In this document: positions 16,838-24,830 of the stretch, one piece after another
Numbering within the stretch: the first letter of the stretch is position 1
How the letters are laid out: the number at the start of each line of letters is the position of its first letter
Origin: Akkermansia sp.
Lineage (GTDB): Bacteria; Verrucomicrobiota; Verrucomicrobiia; Verrucomicrobiales; Akkermansiaceae
Length of the DNA: 64,000 nt
Assembly (NCBI GenBank): GCA_017435505.1
Contig: JAFSEZ010000033.1
Span: forward strand, 20,129 to 84,128
Direction of reading: 5' to 3'
Position numbers and translations under genes: made by a program
The notes under the pieces: model-generated
Database searches by the model: none
Seen by the model: the letters and a program-made list of their open reading frames with translations, nothing else
What the model was told of the DNA's origin: nothing

Positions 16838-17782
16838 TTACGAAAGTTCCCAACGAATGACACGGCGATATACTTCACCGGGCTTCAATTCAATAACCGG
16901 GAAATGCGGGTGGTGCGGGGAATCCGGATAATTTTGAGCTTCCAGCGCTACTCCACCTCGCTTGAGCGGCAGGTAATCCCCCGTATATACCTGTAAGCCC
17001 GGAGCATCCGTGTATACGCACAGCGTACGCACCCCATTGGTGAGCACCGCTGCCTTTTTCTCACCGGGATATGCAGGTAATACATAATTATCATCATACC
17101 CCGCGGCAATCGCATCAGGAGCGTTGCGGGCACCCAGTTGAGCCGGCTCATTAAGGTCATATAATGTACCGGCCACAGGAGCAATCATCCCCGTAGGTAT
17201 ATTGGCTACCATCGGGGTATAAGCAGAAGCATTCACCTGTAGCAAATGGTTATCCATTGTACCCGTTCCATTCAAATTCCAATACGCATGATTGGTCAGG
17301 TTGAGCAGCGTAGGGGCGGATGTTGTTGCCTCCATTTGCAAGCTGAGCGTGTTGCCCTCCAGCGTGTAGATTGCGAGTAATTTCACCTCTCCGGGGTATC
17401 CTTCATCACCATCGGGAGACACGTGAGAAAGCACGACACGGGAATCGGTGGCGTTCTCTACCGTCCACAGCACATCGCTATACCCCACATTGCCACCATG
17501 CAGGTGATTCGGCCCGTTATTAACGGCAAGCTTGTACTCCCTGCCACCCAGTTCAAAACAGCCACCGGCTATACGATTGGCCACGCGCCCGCATATTGCG
17601 CCGCAATAGCAGGTATCTCCCCTCAATTCATCTTCGTTTTTGGGGCCGTAGAGACAATCCACACCGTCTTTTACCACAGACAGCAAGCGAGCACCGTAAT
17701 TAGTGAGCGTGACTGTAAGCTCAGACGAAACAAGGGAGAGGGTTGTTACACCCTCCCCCCGATTTTGAGTTCCATTCTGCAT
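16838..17782 (-). CDS. galM: Aldose 1-epimerase (galactose mutarotase)
   Basis: GalM interconverts alpha and beta anomers of galactose and glucose, which helps mucin-sugar catabolism. The family residues are visible: histidine in PNHLHGG, histidine in TNHAYWNLNG and the general-base glutamate in VALEAQNYPDSPHH. The 314-residue length from the ATG at 17782 is normal. The longer frame to 17860 would run into the neighbouring lipoprotein gene, so it is rejected. It has no signal peptide and is therefore cytoplasmic. It lies 22 nt downstream of the glycine-zipper lipoprotein gene. Confidence 0.93.
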   Translation of the reverse strand: MQNGTQNRGEGVTTLSLVSSELTVTLTNYGARLLSVVKDGVDCLYGPKNEDELRGDTCYCGAICGRVANRIAGGCFELGGREYKLAVNNGPNHLHGGNVGYSDVLWTVENATDSRVVLSHVSPDGDEGYPGEVKLLAIYTLEGNTLSLQMEATTSAPTLLNLTNHAYWNLNGTGTMDNHLLQVNASAYTPMVANIPTGMIAPVAGTLYDLNEPAQLGARNAPDAIAAGYDDNYVLPAYPGEKKAAVLTNGVRTLCVYTDAPGLQVYTGDYLPLKRGGVALEAQNYPDSPHHPHFPVIELKPGEVYRRVIRWELS

Positions 17783-17804
17783 AACAGATTGGATTGGTAA
17801 GAAA

Positions 17805-18287
17805 TTACATGCCGTCGGGAATGAACTTGCTGCCGGCACCACCATACTGAAGCGTACCATGGGCGCCCACGGGAATAAGACCGATTTCCTTATAGACAGG
17901 CTGAGTCACGCGATACTGAGCTCTGGAACCATCGGCCTGAATGACAAGCTCCTGGGCATCGGACTGGTTGGCATACTTGGCAACGCCGCGACCGGCCATT
18001 GCGCCCAACACACCAAAGCCCACGGTTGATACGATGCGCCCTGAACCGCCACCCAGCAAGGAACCGGCACCTGCACCAACGGCAGCACCAATACCCGTGC
18101 CAAGATTCTTATCGGTGGAGGATGCATCAGCACGTACGGTGCGGGCAGACACCACCGTACCGGAAATCACCTGTGCCACAGAACCAATTTCATTGGAATT
18201 CACTTGGCTCAAGGACCCCAGATTAGCGCAGGAGGGAACCAGCACAAGGCTCAAGGCCAACAACGATGTGATAATGGACTTTTTCAT
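17805..18287 (-). CDS. Glycine-zipper outer-membrane lipoprotein (SlyB/Pcp-like)
   Basis: A lipoprotein signal ends in LVPSC. The central part (LGTGIGAAVGAGAGSLLGGG, then GFGVLGAMAGRGVA) is a two-helix glycine zipper as in the SlyB/Pcp (17-kDa antigen) family. The following short domain (ELVIQADGSRAQYRVTQ) matches the family's small beta region. These lipoproteins sit in the outer membrane and contribute to envelope integrity; the specific role is unknown. Length 160 is typical. Confidence 0.85.
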   Translation of the reverse strand: MKKSIITSLLALSLVLVPSCANLGSLSQVNSNEIGSVAQVISGTVVSARTVRADASSTDKNLGTGIGAAVGAGAGSLLGGGSGRIVSTVGFGVLGAMAGRGVAKYANQSDAQELVIQADGSRAQYRVTQPVYKEIGLIPVGAHGTLQYGGAGSKFIPDGM

Positions 18288-18382
18288 TATTTTTTTCTAT
18301 GTGTTTATGGTTTATCGAAGTGGGGGAGTTTTCGTGTTGATGCGACCTGCCCTCACTCATACAGGCGCATCAAAATGTAAAT

Positions 18383-18829
18383 TTATTTTAACTTTTCCCA
18401 AGAAACAACTTTATTGTTCTCAAAGAGCACCGTAGCAGCAGTCCTTGGGATGTAAACTGTACCGGTTCCATAAAAAGCCGGCTCATACCACCCATACGGG
18501 CCCCAGTACATAGGGCCAACGGTCGGGGTTGACATGACCGGTTCCTGATAGGTGTACACCCACCGGGTAATGTGTTTTCCGTTTTTCTGCCCCTCGTACG
18601 GCGCATTATTGGGGAGCCCCCAAGCCAGGAATACGGCATCTTGTGACATACCCTCACTGATTCGCCCTTGCTGCACCATCACCTGCTGCTCTTGAGGCAG
18701 AGAACGGAACATCACGGGATTTTCAGCAATACGAGTGGCGGGAGTGGCTGACTGGCAGGAGGCAAGGGAGAGAACAAGCGCGACTGCGGCAATGAGCCCA
18801 TATACCTTTCTTTCAGACAAAACTCTCAT
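18383..18829 (-). CDS. Lipoprotein with SmpA/OmlA (BamE)-like fold
   Basis: The signal peptide ends in LSLASC. The mature part contains GRISEGMSQDAVFLAWGLPN and ends TVLFENNKVVSWE, the helix-loop-strand pattern of SmpA/OmlA-type domains. In between is an aromatic insertion rich in Tyr, Trp and Pro (MYWGPYGWYEPAFYG). It may help envelope assembly but is not close enough to call BamE. It is transcribed away from the exported-protein gene at 18902, using a promoter that shares its -35 box. Confidence 0.75.
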   Translation of the reverse strand: MRVLSERKVYGLIAAVALVLSLASCQSATPATRIAENPVMFRSLPQEQQVMVQQGRISEGMSQDAVFLAWGLPNNAPYEGQKNGKHITRWVYTYQEPVMSTPTVGPMYWGPYGWYEPAFYGTGTVYIPRTAATVLFENNKVVSWEKLK

Positions 18830-18838
18830 TTCTGCATG

Positions 18839-18888
18839 ACAATACCATCTAATTTCTTGCTTGCCAAGAAAAAAAATAATGATAGAAT
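18839..18888. promoter_or_regulatory. Divergent overlapping promoters sharing one -35 element
   Basis: The heptamer TTGCCAA (18861-18867) reads TTGCCA rightward and TTGGCA leftward. Leftward: TTGGCA, 17 bp ending TGG, TATTGT (18844-18839), then 9 nt to the lipoprotein ATG at 18829. Rightward: TTGCCA, 16 bp ending TGA, TAGAAT (18883-18888), then 13 nt to the ATG at 18902. The two polymerases could not bind at the same time. Confidence 0.6.
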
Positions 18889-18901
18889 GAATGGCACAGA
18901 C

Positions 18902-19666
18902 ATGAAAGCATTTTCCACCATTTTTGCCATGTTGGCTGCACCGGCAATGCTGAGCGTTGCCGTATGTGCTGAAAGTCCCGGGGCTCTTGAAGGCTATTTC
19001 CCCACAGACGGAACACTGAAGCAGGGTACAGCAGTGCGACCTGTTTTCACCAAGGAGTTTGCTGAGCTGCAGCGTTCTTTTGCAAGCAAGGTTGCAGCTC
19101 TTTCTGAAGAAAAACGCAAAGCGTTTTTAGAAGGTATAGCTCCTGACTCTGTACCGGATTACGACTCAGAAGTGTGGCCGGATAAAGCAGAGTATGACAA
19201 GTTTGTAGCTGAATGGAAGAAATCAGATATTCAGCCCATTGCGGTTGTAGCAGTGGGGCTTCACTCCTCCGGCCAGAACATGTGGAAGGTGCTTTCCTCC
19301 ACGATTGACCCCAAAACACGCCGTCAAGGGCCTCTGACTATCGGTGCTCTGAAATATGATGCAGGCAAGAATGCATGGATTTCCAACAATGGTGAGCTCA
19401 CAGCCAAATCCTACACCGCCACAGATGCCAACATCTACGGGGCTCAGACCGGCACGGAGTGGAATCTTTCCAAGGAAGATGCCCTTGCTCGCACTCGTGA
19501 GACAGTGCGCGTAACTAAGACAACGGATGGCAAGTTTGTCTATCTTTCCTACTCATTTGCGGAGCAGTCCCTCATCACCGGTGCCAGCATTGCACAAGGA
19601 GCTTATATGCTTCGTTTCCCCATCGTGACACCTGCCGCAAACATGGGTACTCCCGGGCGCAAGTGA
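18902..19666 (+). CDS. Exported hypothetical protein
   Basis: I do not recognise the family. An N-terminal signal peptide (MKAFSTIFAMLAAPAML...AVCAES) suggests cleavage after VCA. The mature protein is about 230 residues, mixed alpha/beta in character, with no cysteines and no obvious catalytic motif. The start at 18902 gives the shortest clean signal peptide; an in-frame ATG at 18887 is possible but overlaps the -10 box. It ends before a GC-rich hairpin. Confidence 0.7.
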   Translation: MKAFSTIFAMLAAPAMLSVAVCAESPGALEGYFPTDGTLKQGTAVRPVFTKEFAELQRSFASKVAALSEEKRKAFLEGIAPDSVPDYDSEVWPDKAEYDKFVAEWKKSDIQPIAVVAVGLHSSGQNMWKVLSSTIDPKTRRQGPLTIGALKYDAGKNAWISNNGELTAKSYTATDANIYGAQTGTEWNLSKEDALARTRETVRVTKTTDGKFVYLSYSFAEQSLITGASIAQGAYMLRFPIVTPAANMGTPGRK

Positions 19667-19718
19667 TAATACAGCATGAGTCGATAAAGCAAGACTCATC
19701 CTAAACCCAATCTTTACC

Positions 19719-19758
19719 GAAGCGGGAGTTCGACCCTATTTACGAGCTCCCGCTTCTC
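19719..19758 (+). terminator. Terminator-like hairpin before rsmD
   Basis: The stem GAAGCGGGAG / CTCCCGCTTC (19719-19728 with 19747-19756) is followed by TCTCTT. The T run is poor. It ends only 9 nt before the rsmD start, so it could also influence rsmD expression. Confidence 0.55.
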
Positions 19759-19765
19759 TCTTACC

Positions 19766-20329
19766 ATGAGAATCATAGCAGGCAAAGCCAAAGGATACGT
19801 CATCAAGGTTCCCCAAGGAGAAGTGCGCCCCACACAGGATCGCGTGCGCGAGGCTTTGTTCAACATCTTGGGCAGTTTGGTCGAAAATGCCAGCATACTG
19901 GATTTATACTGCGGTTCCGGTTCCGTTGGGCTGGAGGCTCTGAGCCGAGGTGCAAATCGGGTTCGCATGGTAGATGCCTCCCGCGCGTCCTGTGCTATGG
20001 CGCGCCAGAATCTGGAGCGAAGCAAGCTGGAGGGCGGCAGCGTTGTGCAAAGTGATTGTCTGCAATTTGTGCGCCGAGATGCGGGCAAGTACGATATTAT
20101 TTTTGCAGACCCTCCCTATTGCAAAGCGGTAGGCGATCGTGATATGATAGCGGAGCTGATGACAGACCGCCTACACGAACTCATGGCACCAGGCGCTTAT
20201 TTTATTGCCGAAGCTCAGTTGGGCTACGGCGTGGGAGATGCCCGCACGCGCTCATTTCCCGGCTGGAAGCTGGTGGATGAACGCAGCTACGGCGGGAACA
20301 CCATTCTTTTCTACCAAGCAGACGTATGA
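19766..20329 (+). CDS. rsmD: 16S rRNA (guanine966-N2)-methyltransferase
   Basis: RsmD methylates G966 of 16S rRNA in the 30S subunit. The N-terminal MRIIAGKAKG and RPTQDRVREALFNIL, the SAM site LDLYCGSGSVGLEALSRGA and the catalytic FADPPY are all typical. Length 187 is normal. It overlaps waaA by 4 nt (ATGA), so the two are co-translated. Confidence 0.95.
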   Translation: MRIIAGKAKGYVIKVPQGEVRPTQDRVREALFNILGSLVENASILDLYCGSGSVGLEALSRGANRVRMVDASRASCAMARQNLERSKLEGGSVVQSDCLQFVRRDAGKYDIIFADPPYCKAVGDRDMIAELMTDRLHELMAPGAYFIAEAQLGYGVGDARTRSFPGWKLVDERSYGGNTILFYQADV

Positions 20330-21606
20330 AACGCTTCTTCTTTCTTCTCATCTACAACCTTTTATTTCCGGTCTTTCTCCTGCTTTCTCTCCCCGGTTAT
20401 CTGATTAAGATGAAACGGCGCGGTGGATTCGGAACCGGGCTTTCTGAGCGTTTTGGCATCTATCGACGCCCCGCTGCAGAGGAACCCAAAGGAGGACTCT
20501 ACGTGCATGCCGTCAGCGTAGGGGAAGTCTTTATCGCCCTCAAATTCATCCGCGAATGGGTAAAGACCCACTCCGAGCCGGTAGTCTTATCAACCTCTAC
20601 CGCCACAGGGCACCAAGTAGTAAGAGACGCAGCAATCCCCGGTGTGCGTGCGCTGTACTCTCCTCTCGATGTACCGGGACTTTCCGGGCGCTGCTTATCG
20701 CGTTTCCAACCCAAGGCTGTCGTTTTAATTGAAGCGGAGCTGTGGCCTAATTTCGCAGAAGTCTGCCACCGCCGCGGCATCCCTATGGTGATGCTCAATG
20801 CTCGCTTATCACCTCGTAGCGAGGGGCGCTATAAAAAGGTGCGTGGCATTACCTCCTTATTGTTCTCACGCCTCAACGCATTGGGCGCTCAAAATGACAA
20901 CGACAAAGGGCGTTTTGCCGGCATTGGCGTGGTAGAAGATATCATCCGCGTAACCGGCAGCATCAAGTTCGATGTCATGGGAGATACCCCCGCAGCCAAA
21001 CGCACCGATTTCCAAGAGATATTGGCAAGGGTTGCAAAAGGGCGTCCCATCGTACTGGCTGCATCCACCCATGCGGGAGAAGAAGCTCTTATTGCCACAG
21101 CTACACGAGAAGCAGGCGCATTCCCCCTCATCGTTCCCCGCCATGCAGAGCGTAGAGCAGATGTTGTGAAAGATTTACAGGCCGCCGGATTCACACCTAT
21201 TCTGCGTACCGCCGGAGATTTGCCTGCCGATCTACCCGACAATGCCTGCTACATAGCAGACACAACCGGTGAATTACGAGATTGGACCGCGCTGGCAGAT
21301 GTGGCTATCATCGGCAAGAGCTTCTTAGCCAAGGGTGGGCAGAACCCCGTGGAAGCCATTGCGGCGCACGTACCGGTCATCACCGGTCCGGATATGACCA
21401 ACTTTGCCGATTTGGTAGCGCTCTTGGAAGCGACCCACGGCATCTGGCGCTGCGAGAGCAATCAACTGGCAGAAACGCTGCGTAGCGTACTGCAAAATGA
21501 AGCAGAACGAATCGCTCGCACCGAAAGGGCCTATGCTGCGCTGCATATTCACTCCGGAGCCACACGCCGTAGCGTGGAACTGGTTGAGGAGTTTTTCGGC
21601 TCGTAA
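20326..21606 (+). CDS. waaA: 3-deoxy-D-manno-octulosonic acid (Kdo) transferase
   Basis: WaaA (KdtA) adds Kdo from CMP-Kdo to lipid A precursors at the inner membrane, which points to a real LPS. An N-terminal membrane anchor (FFFLLIYNLLFPVFLLLSL) is followed by the GT30 domain: VHAVSVGEV with the catalytic region, EAELWPN, and MLNARLSPRSEGRY. The C-terminal GT-B half includes the nucleotide-binding region around GKSFLAKGGQNPVEAIA. Length 426 is typical. It is coupled to rsmD and convergent with gluQ. Confidence 0.94.
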   Translation: MKRFFFLLIYNLLFPVFLLLSLPGYLIKMKRRGGFGTGLSERFGIYRRPAAEEPKGGLYVHAVSVGEVFIALKFIREWVKTHSEPVVLSTSTATGHQVVRDAAIPGVRALYSPLDVPGLSGRCLSRFQPKAVVLIEAELWPNFAEVCHRRGIPMVMLNARLSPRSEGRYKKVRGITSLLFSRLNALGAQNDNDKGRFAGIGVVEDIIRVTGSIKFDVMGDTPAAKRTDFQEILARVAKGRPIVLAASTHAGEEALIATATREAGAFPLIVPRHAERRADVVKDLQAAGFTPILRTAGDLPADLPDNACYIADTTGELRDWTALADVAIIGKSFLAKGGQNPVEAIAAHVPVITGPDMTNFADLVALLEATHGIWRCESNQLAETLRSVLQNEAERIARTERAYAALHIHSGATRRSVELVEEFFGS

Positions 21607-21610
21607 AATC

Positions 21611-22489
21611 TCAGATATGCCAAATACCGCCATTGGCAAGAGCCGCAGATAATGATTTGTAAATCATAGTGGCCGTGTACCCGGCCTCCCGCAATGAGGC
21701 CAGGGAGCGCGCACCGTCTCGCTTGGCCAAACGCTTGCCGGCATTATCGCGCAGCAAGGAATGGTGGTAATAGCGAGGAATCGGCAAGCCCAATACGCCT
21801 TGTAGCGCACGGTGTATGTGAGTTGCTTCAAATAAATCTTCTCCACGAGACACCAAAGTCACCCCCTGCTCTGCATCATCAATGACAACGGAAAGATGGT
21901 AGCTGGTAGGCATATCCTTGCGTGCCAACACCACATCACCATACGCCGTAGGTACACAACGCTGCACACCCCGCCGCATATCTTCCCAATACGGGCAGCC
22001 AATAAGCTCCTGCACTCTCTGCATGTTAATACGCCATGCGTGGGGGATTCCCGCCGCCATCTTTTCAGCTACTTGCTCCGGGGGCAGCGTACGACACGTT
22101 CCGGGATAAAGATATCCCAATGAAGAATGCGGCGCACGTCCGATTTCGGCCAGTTGTGCCTTAATTTCTCCCCGCGTGCAAAAGCAGGGATACAGAACGC
22201 CCATCTCACGCAAACGTCTCAAAGCATCTTGATATGCAGCATAGCGTGCGCTCTGCACCATCACTTCTCCATCAAAACGGAGCCCCAGCCACTCCAAGTC
22301 TCGGTGCATCAGCTCCACCCACTCAGGTGAACAGGAGCGTTGGTCTATATCCTCAATGCGCAACAAACATCGCCCTCCATTTACATCTGCCAGCTGCCGT
22401 GCATGCAAAGCTGCCAGCAAATGCCCCACGTGCATCGGCCCGCTGGGGGAAGGCGCGAAGCGTGTGACGATTTCGTTGGGCAGAGTCAT
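21611..22489 (-). CDS. gluQ: Glutamyl-Q tRNA(Asp) synthetase
   Basis: GluQRS glutamylates queuosine in the anticodon of tRNA(Asp). It is a GluRS catalytic core without an anticodon-binding domain (292 residues). The HIGH-like motif is FAPSPSGPMHVGH, and the second signature is LAKRDGARSL instead of KMSKS, as usual for this group. Zinc-binding residues CFC...Y...C appear around residues 100-130. It starts exactly at the stop of the upstream secreted-protein gene (shared base), indicating coupling. Confidence 0.92.
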   Translation of the reverse strand: MTLPNEIVTRFAPSPSGPMHVGHLLAALHARQLADVNGGRCLLRIEDIDQRSCSPEWVELMHRDLEWLGLRFDGEVMVQSARYAAYQDALRRLREMGVLYPCFCTRGEIKAQLAEIGRAPHSSLGYLYPGTCRTLPPEQVAEKMAAGIPHAWRINMQRVQELIGCPYWEDMRRGVQRCVPTAYGDVVLARKDMPTSYHLSVVIDDAEQGVTLVSRGEDLFEATHIHRALQGVLGLPIPRYYHHSLLRDNAGKRLAKRDGARSLASLREAGYTATMIYKSLSAALANGGIWHI

Positions 22490-24360
22490 CAGTATTGGGC
22501 CTTAACGATAATATCCGACACTTTGGATGCGCCTTGCCCGGCCAATGTAGATTTGGGATAGAGGCACAGGGCTCGGTAATAGTTTGCAAGAGCAGAACCG
22601 AACTCATGGCGTTTTTCACATTCCTCCGCATCCCGCAGAGCCTGCACAAAATCATGTGCTTTTTGAGCATAGAGGTTCAGTGCATCCTTATAGCCGGGGT
22701 CATCCACGCAGCGAGGCTCTGTGGTGCTGTATTCCACAAGTTTTTCGTAGGCAATGCAGGGTCCCATTACGCGATCTTGCTCTGCCACGGATTCCAGCTG
22801 TTTCAGCATGGCATCTATGGTGCTGATGACGAGGATGACCTCCTTGTATTGAGCTTTCAACTCAGGGTCTACCGCCACACATTCAAAACGCTCCTGCTCC
22901 TTGAAAATGGTGCGGTATTCCTTGCGTGCAAAAAGCGTGCGGAACTCTGCCAGCACGGAAGAATTGTTGTCAAAAGCTTCCAAATGTTTGGCACTGGCAT
23001 CCAAATTGGGATTGAGCGGCCAAATGGTGCCGGCTTCGGTAATACAGCGGTTGAACTCCTCATCGTCACCGGCCATCAATGCTTTGCGAGCATTGCGAAT
23101 GCACAAATCACTCTGGCGTTTCTTTCCTGCGCTGTAGCTCAGTAGCATAGAGTCATCAAACTCTACGTCCAGAGCTTTCATTTTAGCAGCTATTTGATCC
23201 ACCATGGCGTAGTCACGTGCATTCAACGCCGACAGGGCTCGCTTGCGCAACGTCCAGTACTCTGCCACTCGCCTGCGCCCTTCTACCGGGAATGTCAACA
23301 CGCTGATCATATGCTCTCCAATAGCCACTGCCTCAATCAAATGCTGTGTGGCGGCCCCCAATTTATTTTGAGCCAGCATGGAATGCACCGCTTCCATGTG
23401 CTTATCCACACTGGTGCGGGCTTCGTTGGCCAAAGTATCCACCGTGTTGACGGTTGGTGGTAAACCCGTGGTAGATTTCAGGAATTGATCTGCTTTGGAG
23501 TCCTTTTCTATCTTCATCGTGTTGTCGCCATCATGGAAGACATGACGATACACTCGCGAGGCAATGACGGCATGATCATAGCGGCGCATGAACAGAAAGT
23601 TCACCATGTTGCTCTGGTAGCTCACTTTGGCTGCCAGTTCAGATTGAACATTGGTGGCAGCATTTTTGGCTTGGTCGGCCTGTCCTTGTGCTATTTTCTT
23701 TGTATTATAGGCAACAAGGAATGAATTGTTCGTAGATTTACTCTTGTTCAAATTATTGGTAGTGCGAGCAAGAGAATCCAGCTCTTTATTAATGCGAGCA
23801 TTCTCAATTCTTCTTGTACGGTTGGCACGCTGCGCATCCAGAGCGTTGACAATGCAACTTGCCAGCGTACCCGCATGTTGTCCATCCGTGGGGACTTCAG
23901 AAAGGCTATACAATGTCTTGCCTATTTGGATCAAGGCATCACTCCCTATCGACTGCTGGGACTTATAGTGGCCTCTTACATACTTCAGAATCTTCTCAAT
24001 TTTTTTACTGTACTGGCGCGTTTCTTCAGAAGTATCAGGGGTACCATGAAGATATGCTTCAAACTTAGCACGCACGACGGCATTGTTGCCCACATCGAAC
24101 TTACCGCCGTTATAAGAAATTGTATCGTTGGATGGATCAAGCATGGGGATTTCCATCCCCAGCAGCTTGGGATTGGTCGGTTCTGCGTTGGGATTGTTTG
24201 CCGGAGCGCCGGATATATCAAGCTGGGGTTGCGCGGGTGCAGCCTGTGCCGGCGCAGCAGTCGGTTGCGGTTGTGGTGCAGGCGTAGGAGAAACCGGCAT
24301 CTGAGCCTGCGCGACACACCCAAGACCGGACATCAACATGGTAAGGATACGCATTTTCAT
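22489..24360 (-). CDS. Secreted hypothetical protein with alpha-helical repeats
   Basis: A signal peptide (LMSGLGCVAQAQ) leads into a Pro/Ala/Gln-rich linker and then about 550 residues of predicted alpha-helix. Coiled-coil character is strongest around residues 180-250 (RTRRIENARINKELDSLART...). TPR-like helices appear near the C-terminus (ALANYYRALCLYPKSTLAGQ). I do not recognise the family; a periplasmic scaffold is an inference. The start at 24360 shares one base with the upstream TGA (TGATG), and a GTG just before it is also possible. Confidence 0.7.
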   Translation of the reverse strand: MKMRILTMLMSGLGCVAQAQMPVSPTPAPQPQPTAAPAQAAPAQPQLDISGAPANNPNAEPTNPKLLGMEIPMLDPSNDTISYNGGKFDVGNNAVVRAKFEAYLHGTPDTSEETRQYSKKIEKILKYVRGHYKSQQSIGSDALIQIGKTLYSLSEVPTDGQHAGTLASCIVNALDAQRANRTRRIENARINKELDSLARTTNNLNKSKSTNNSFLVAYNTKKIAQGQADQAKNAATNVQSELAAKVSYQSNMVNFLFMRRYDHAVIASRVYRHVFHDGDNTMKIEKDSKADQFLKSTTGLPPTVNTVDTLANEARTSVDKHMEAVHSMLAQNKLGAATQHLIEAVAIGEHMISVLTFPVEGRRRVAEYWTLRKRALSALNARDYAMVDQIAAKMKALDVEFDDSMLLSYSAGKKRQSDLCIRNARKALMAGDDEEFNRCITEAGTIWPLNPNLDASAKHLEAFDNNSSVLAEFRTLFARKEYRTIFKEQERFECVAVDPELKAQYKEVILVISTIDAMLKQLESVAEQDRVMGPCIAYEKLVEYSTTEPRCVDDPGYKDALNLYAQKAHDFVQALRDAEECEKRHEFGSALANYYRALCLYPKSTLAGQGASKVSDIIVKAQY

Positions 24361-24806
24361 CACTTTGTAGACTCTGCATTTTTCACGACCAAAATACCCT
24401 TCACTTCATTGCCGGAAGAGTCTCGACCGGTGCGGCATTCCACCTCAAACAAGAAGCTATCTTTGCGCGTAAGATTCACCTTCAGAATGGTATCTTTGCT
24501 CACAAGCAAAGGCAAGCGCTCATTACGATTATTCTTCAATGAAACGGCCACGATGCGGCTATTGCCTATTGTTTCAATATTCTCTACCCGCCCCTCCAAC
24601 AAATAGCGGTTACCCGGCACCGCCATGCGAGAGCCATCATTGCGGTATTCACGAATGGAAAAATCCTGCGGCTTGCCGGAACTGCGTTTACCGGATGGAG
24701 ATGCAAAGAAAAAGCCTACTCCGGCCAGCAATACCACAACACCAATTACCATGGGCAGGAGTATTTTGGTGCTGCCTTTTGTTTTTCTTGAACGTCTTCT
24801 TGCCAT
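24360..24806 (-). CDS. Membrane-anchored small beta-domain protein
   Basis: The basic N-terminus (MARRRSRKTKGS) is followed by one transmembrane helix (ILLPMVIGVVVLLAGVGFFF). An extracytoplasmic domain of about 100 residues with alternating strands follows (RYLLEGRVENIETIGNSRIVAVSLKN split by short turns). It resembles a small OB-like fold, but that is only a pattern impression. It is translationally coupled to the secreted helical protein downstream, so the two probably act together at the envelope. Confidence 0.65.
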   Translation of the reverse strand: MARRRSRKTKGSTKILLPMVIGVVVLLAGVGFFFASPSGKRSSGKPQDFSIREYRNDGSRMAVPGNRYLLEGRVENIETIGNSRIVAVSLKNNRNERLPLLVSKDTILKVNLTRKDSFLFEVECRTGRDSSGNEVKGILVVKNAESTK

Positions 24807-24830
24807 AATTCTACAAATAAACTTTCTTCA

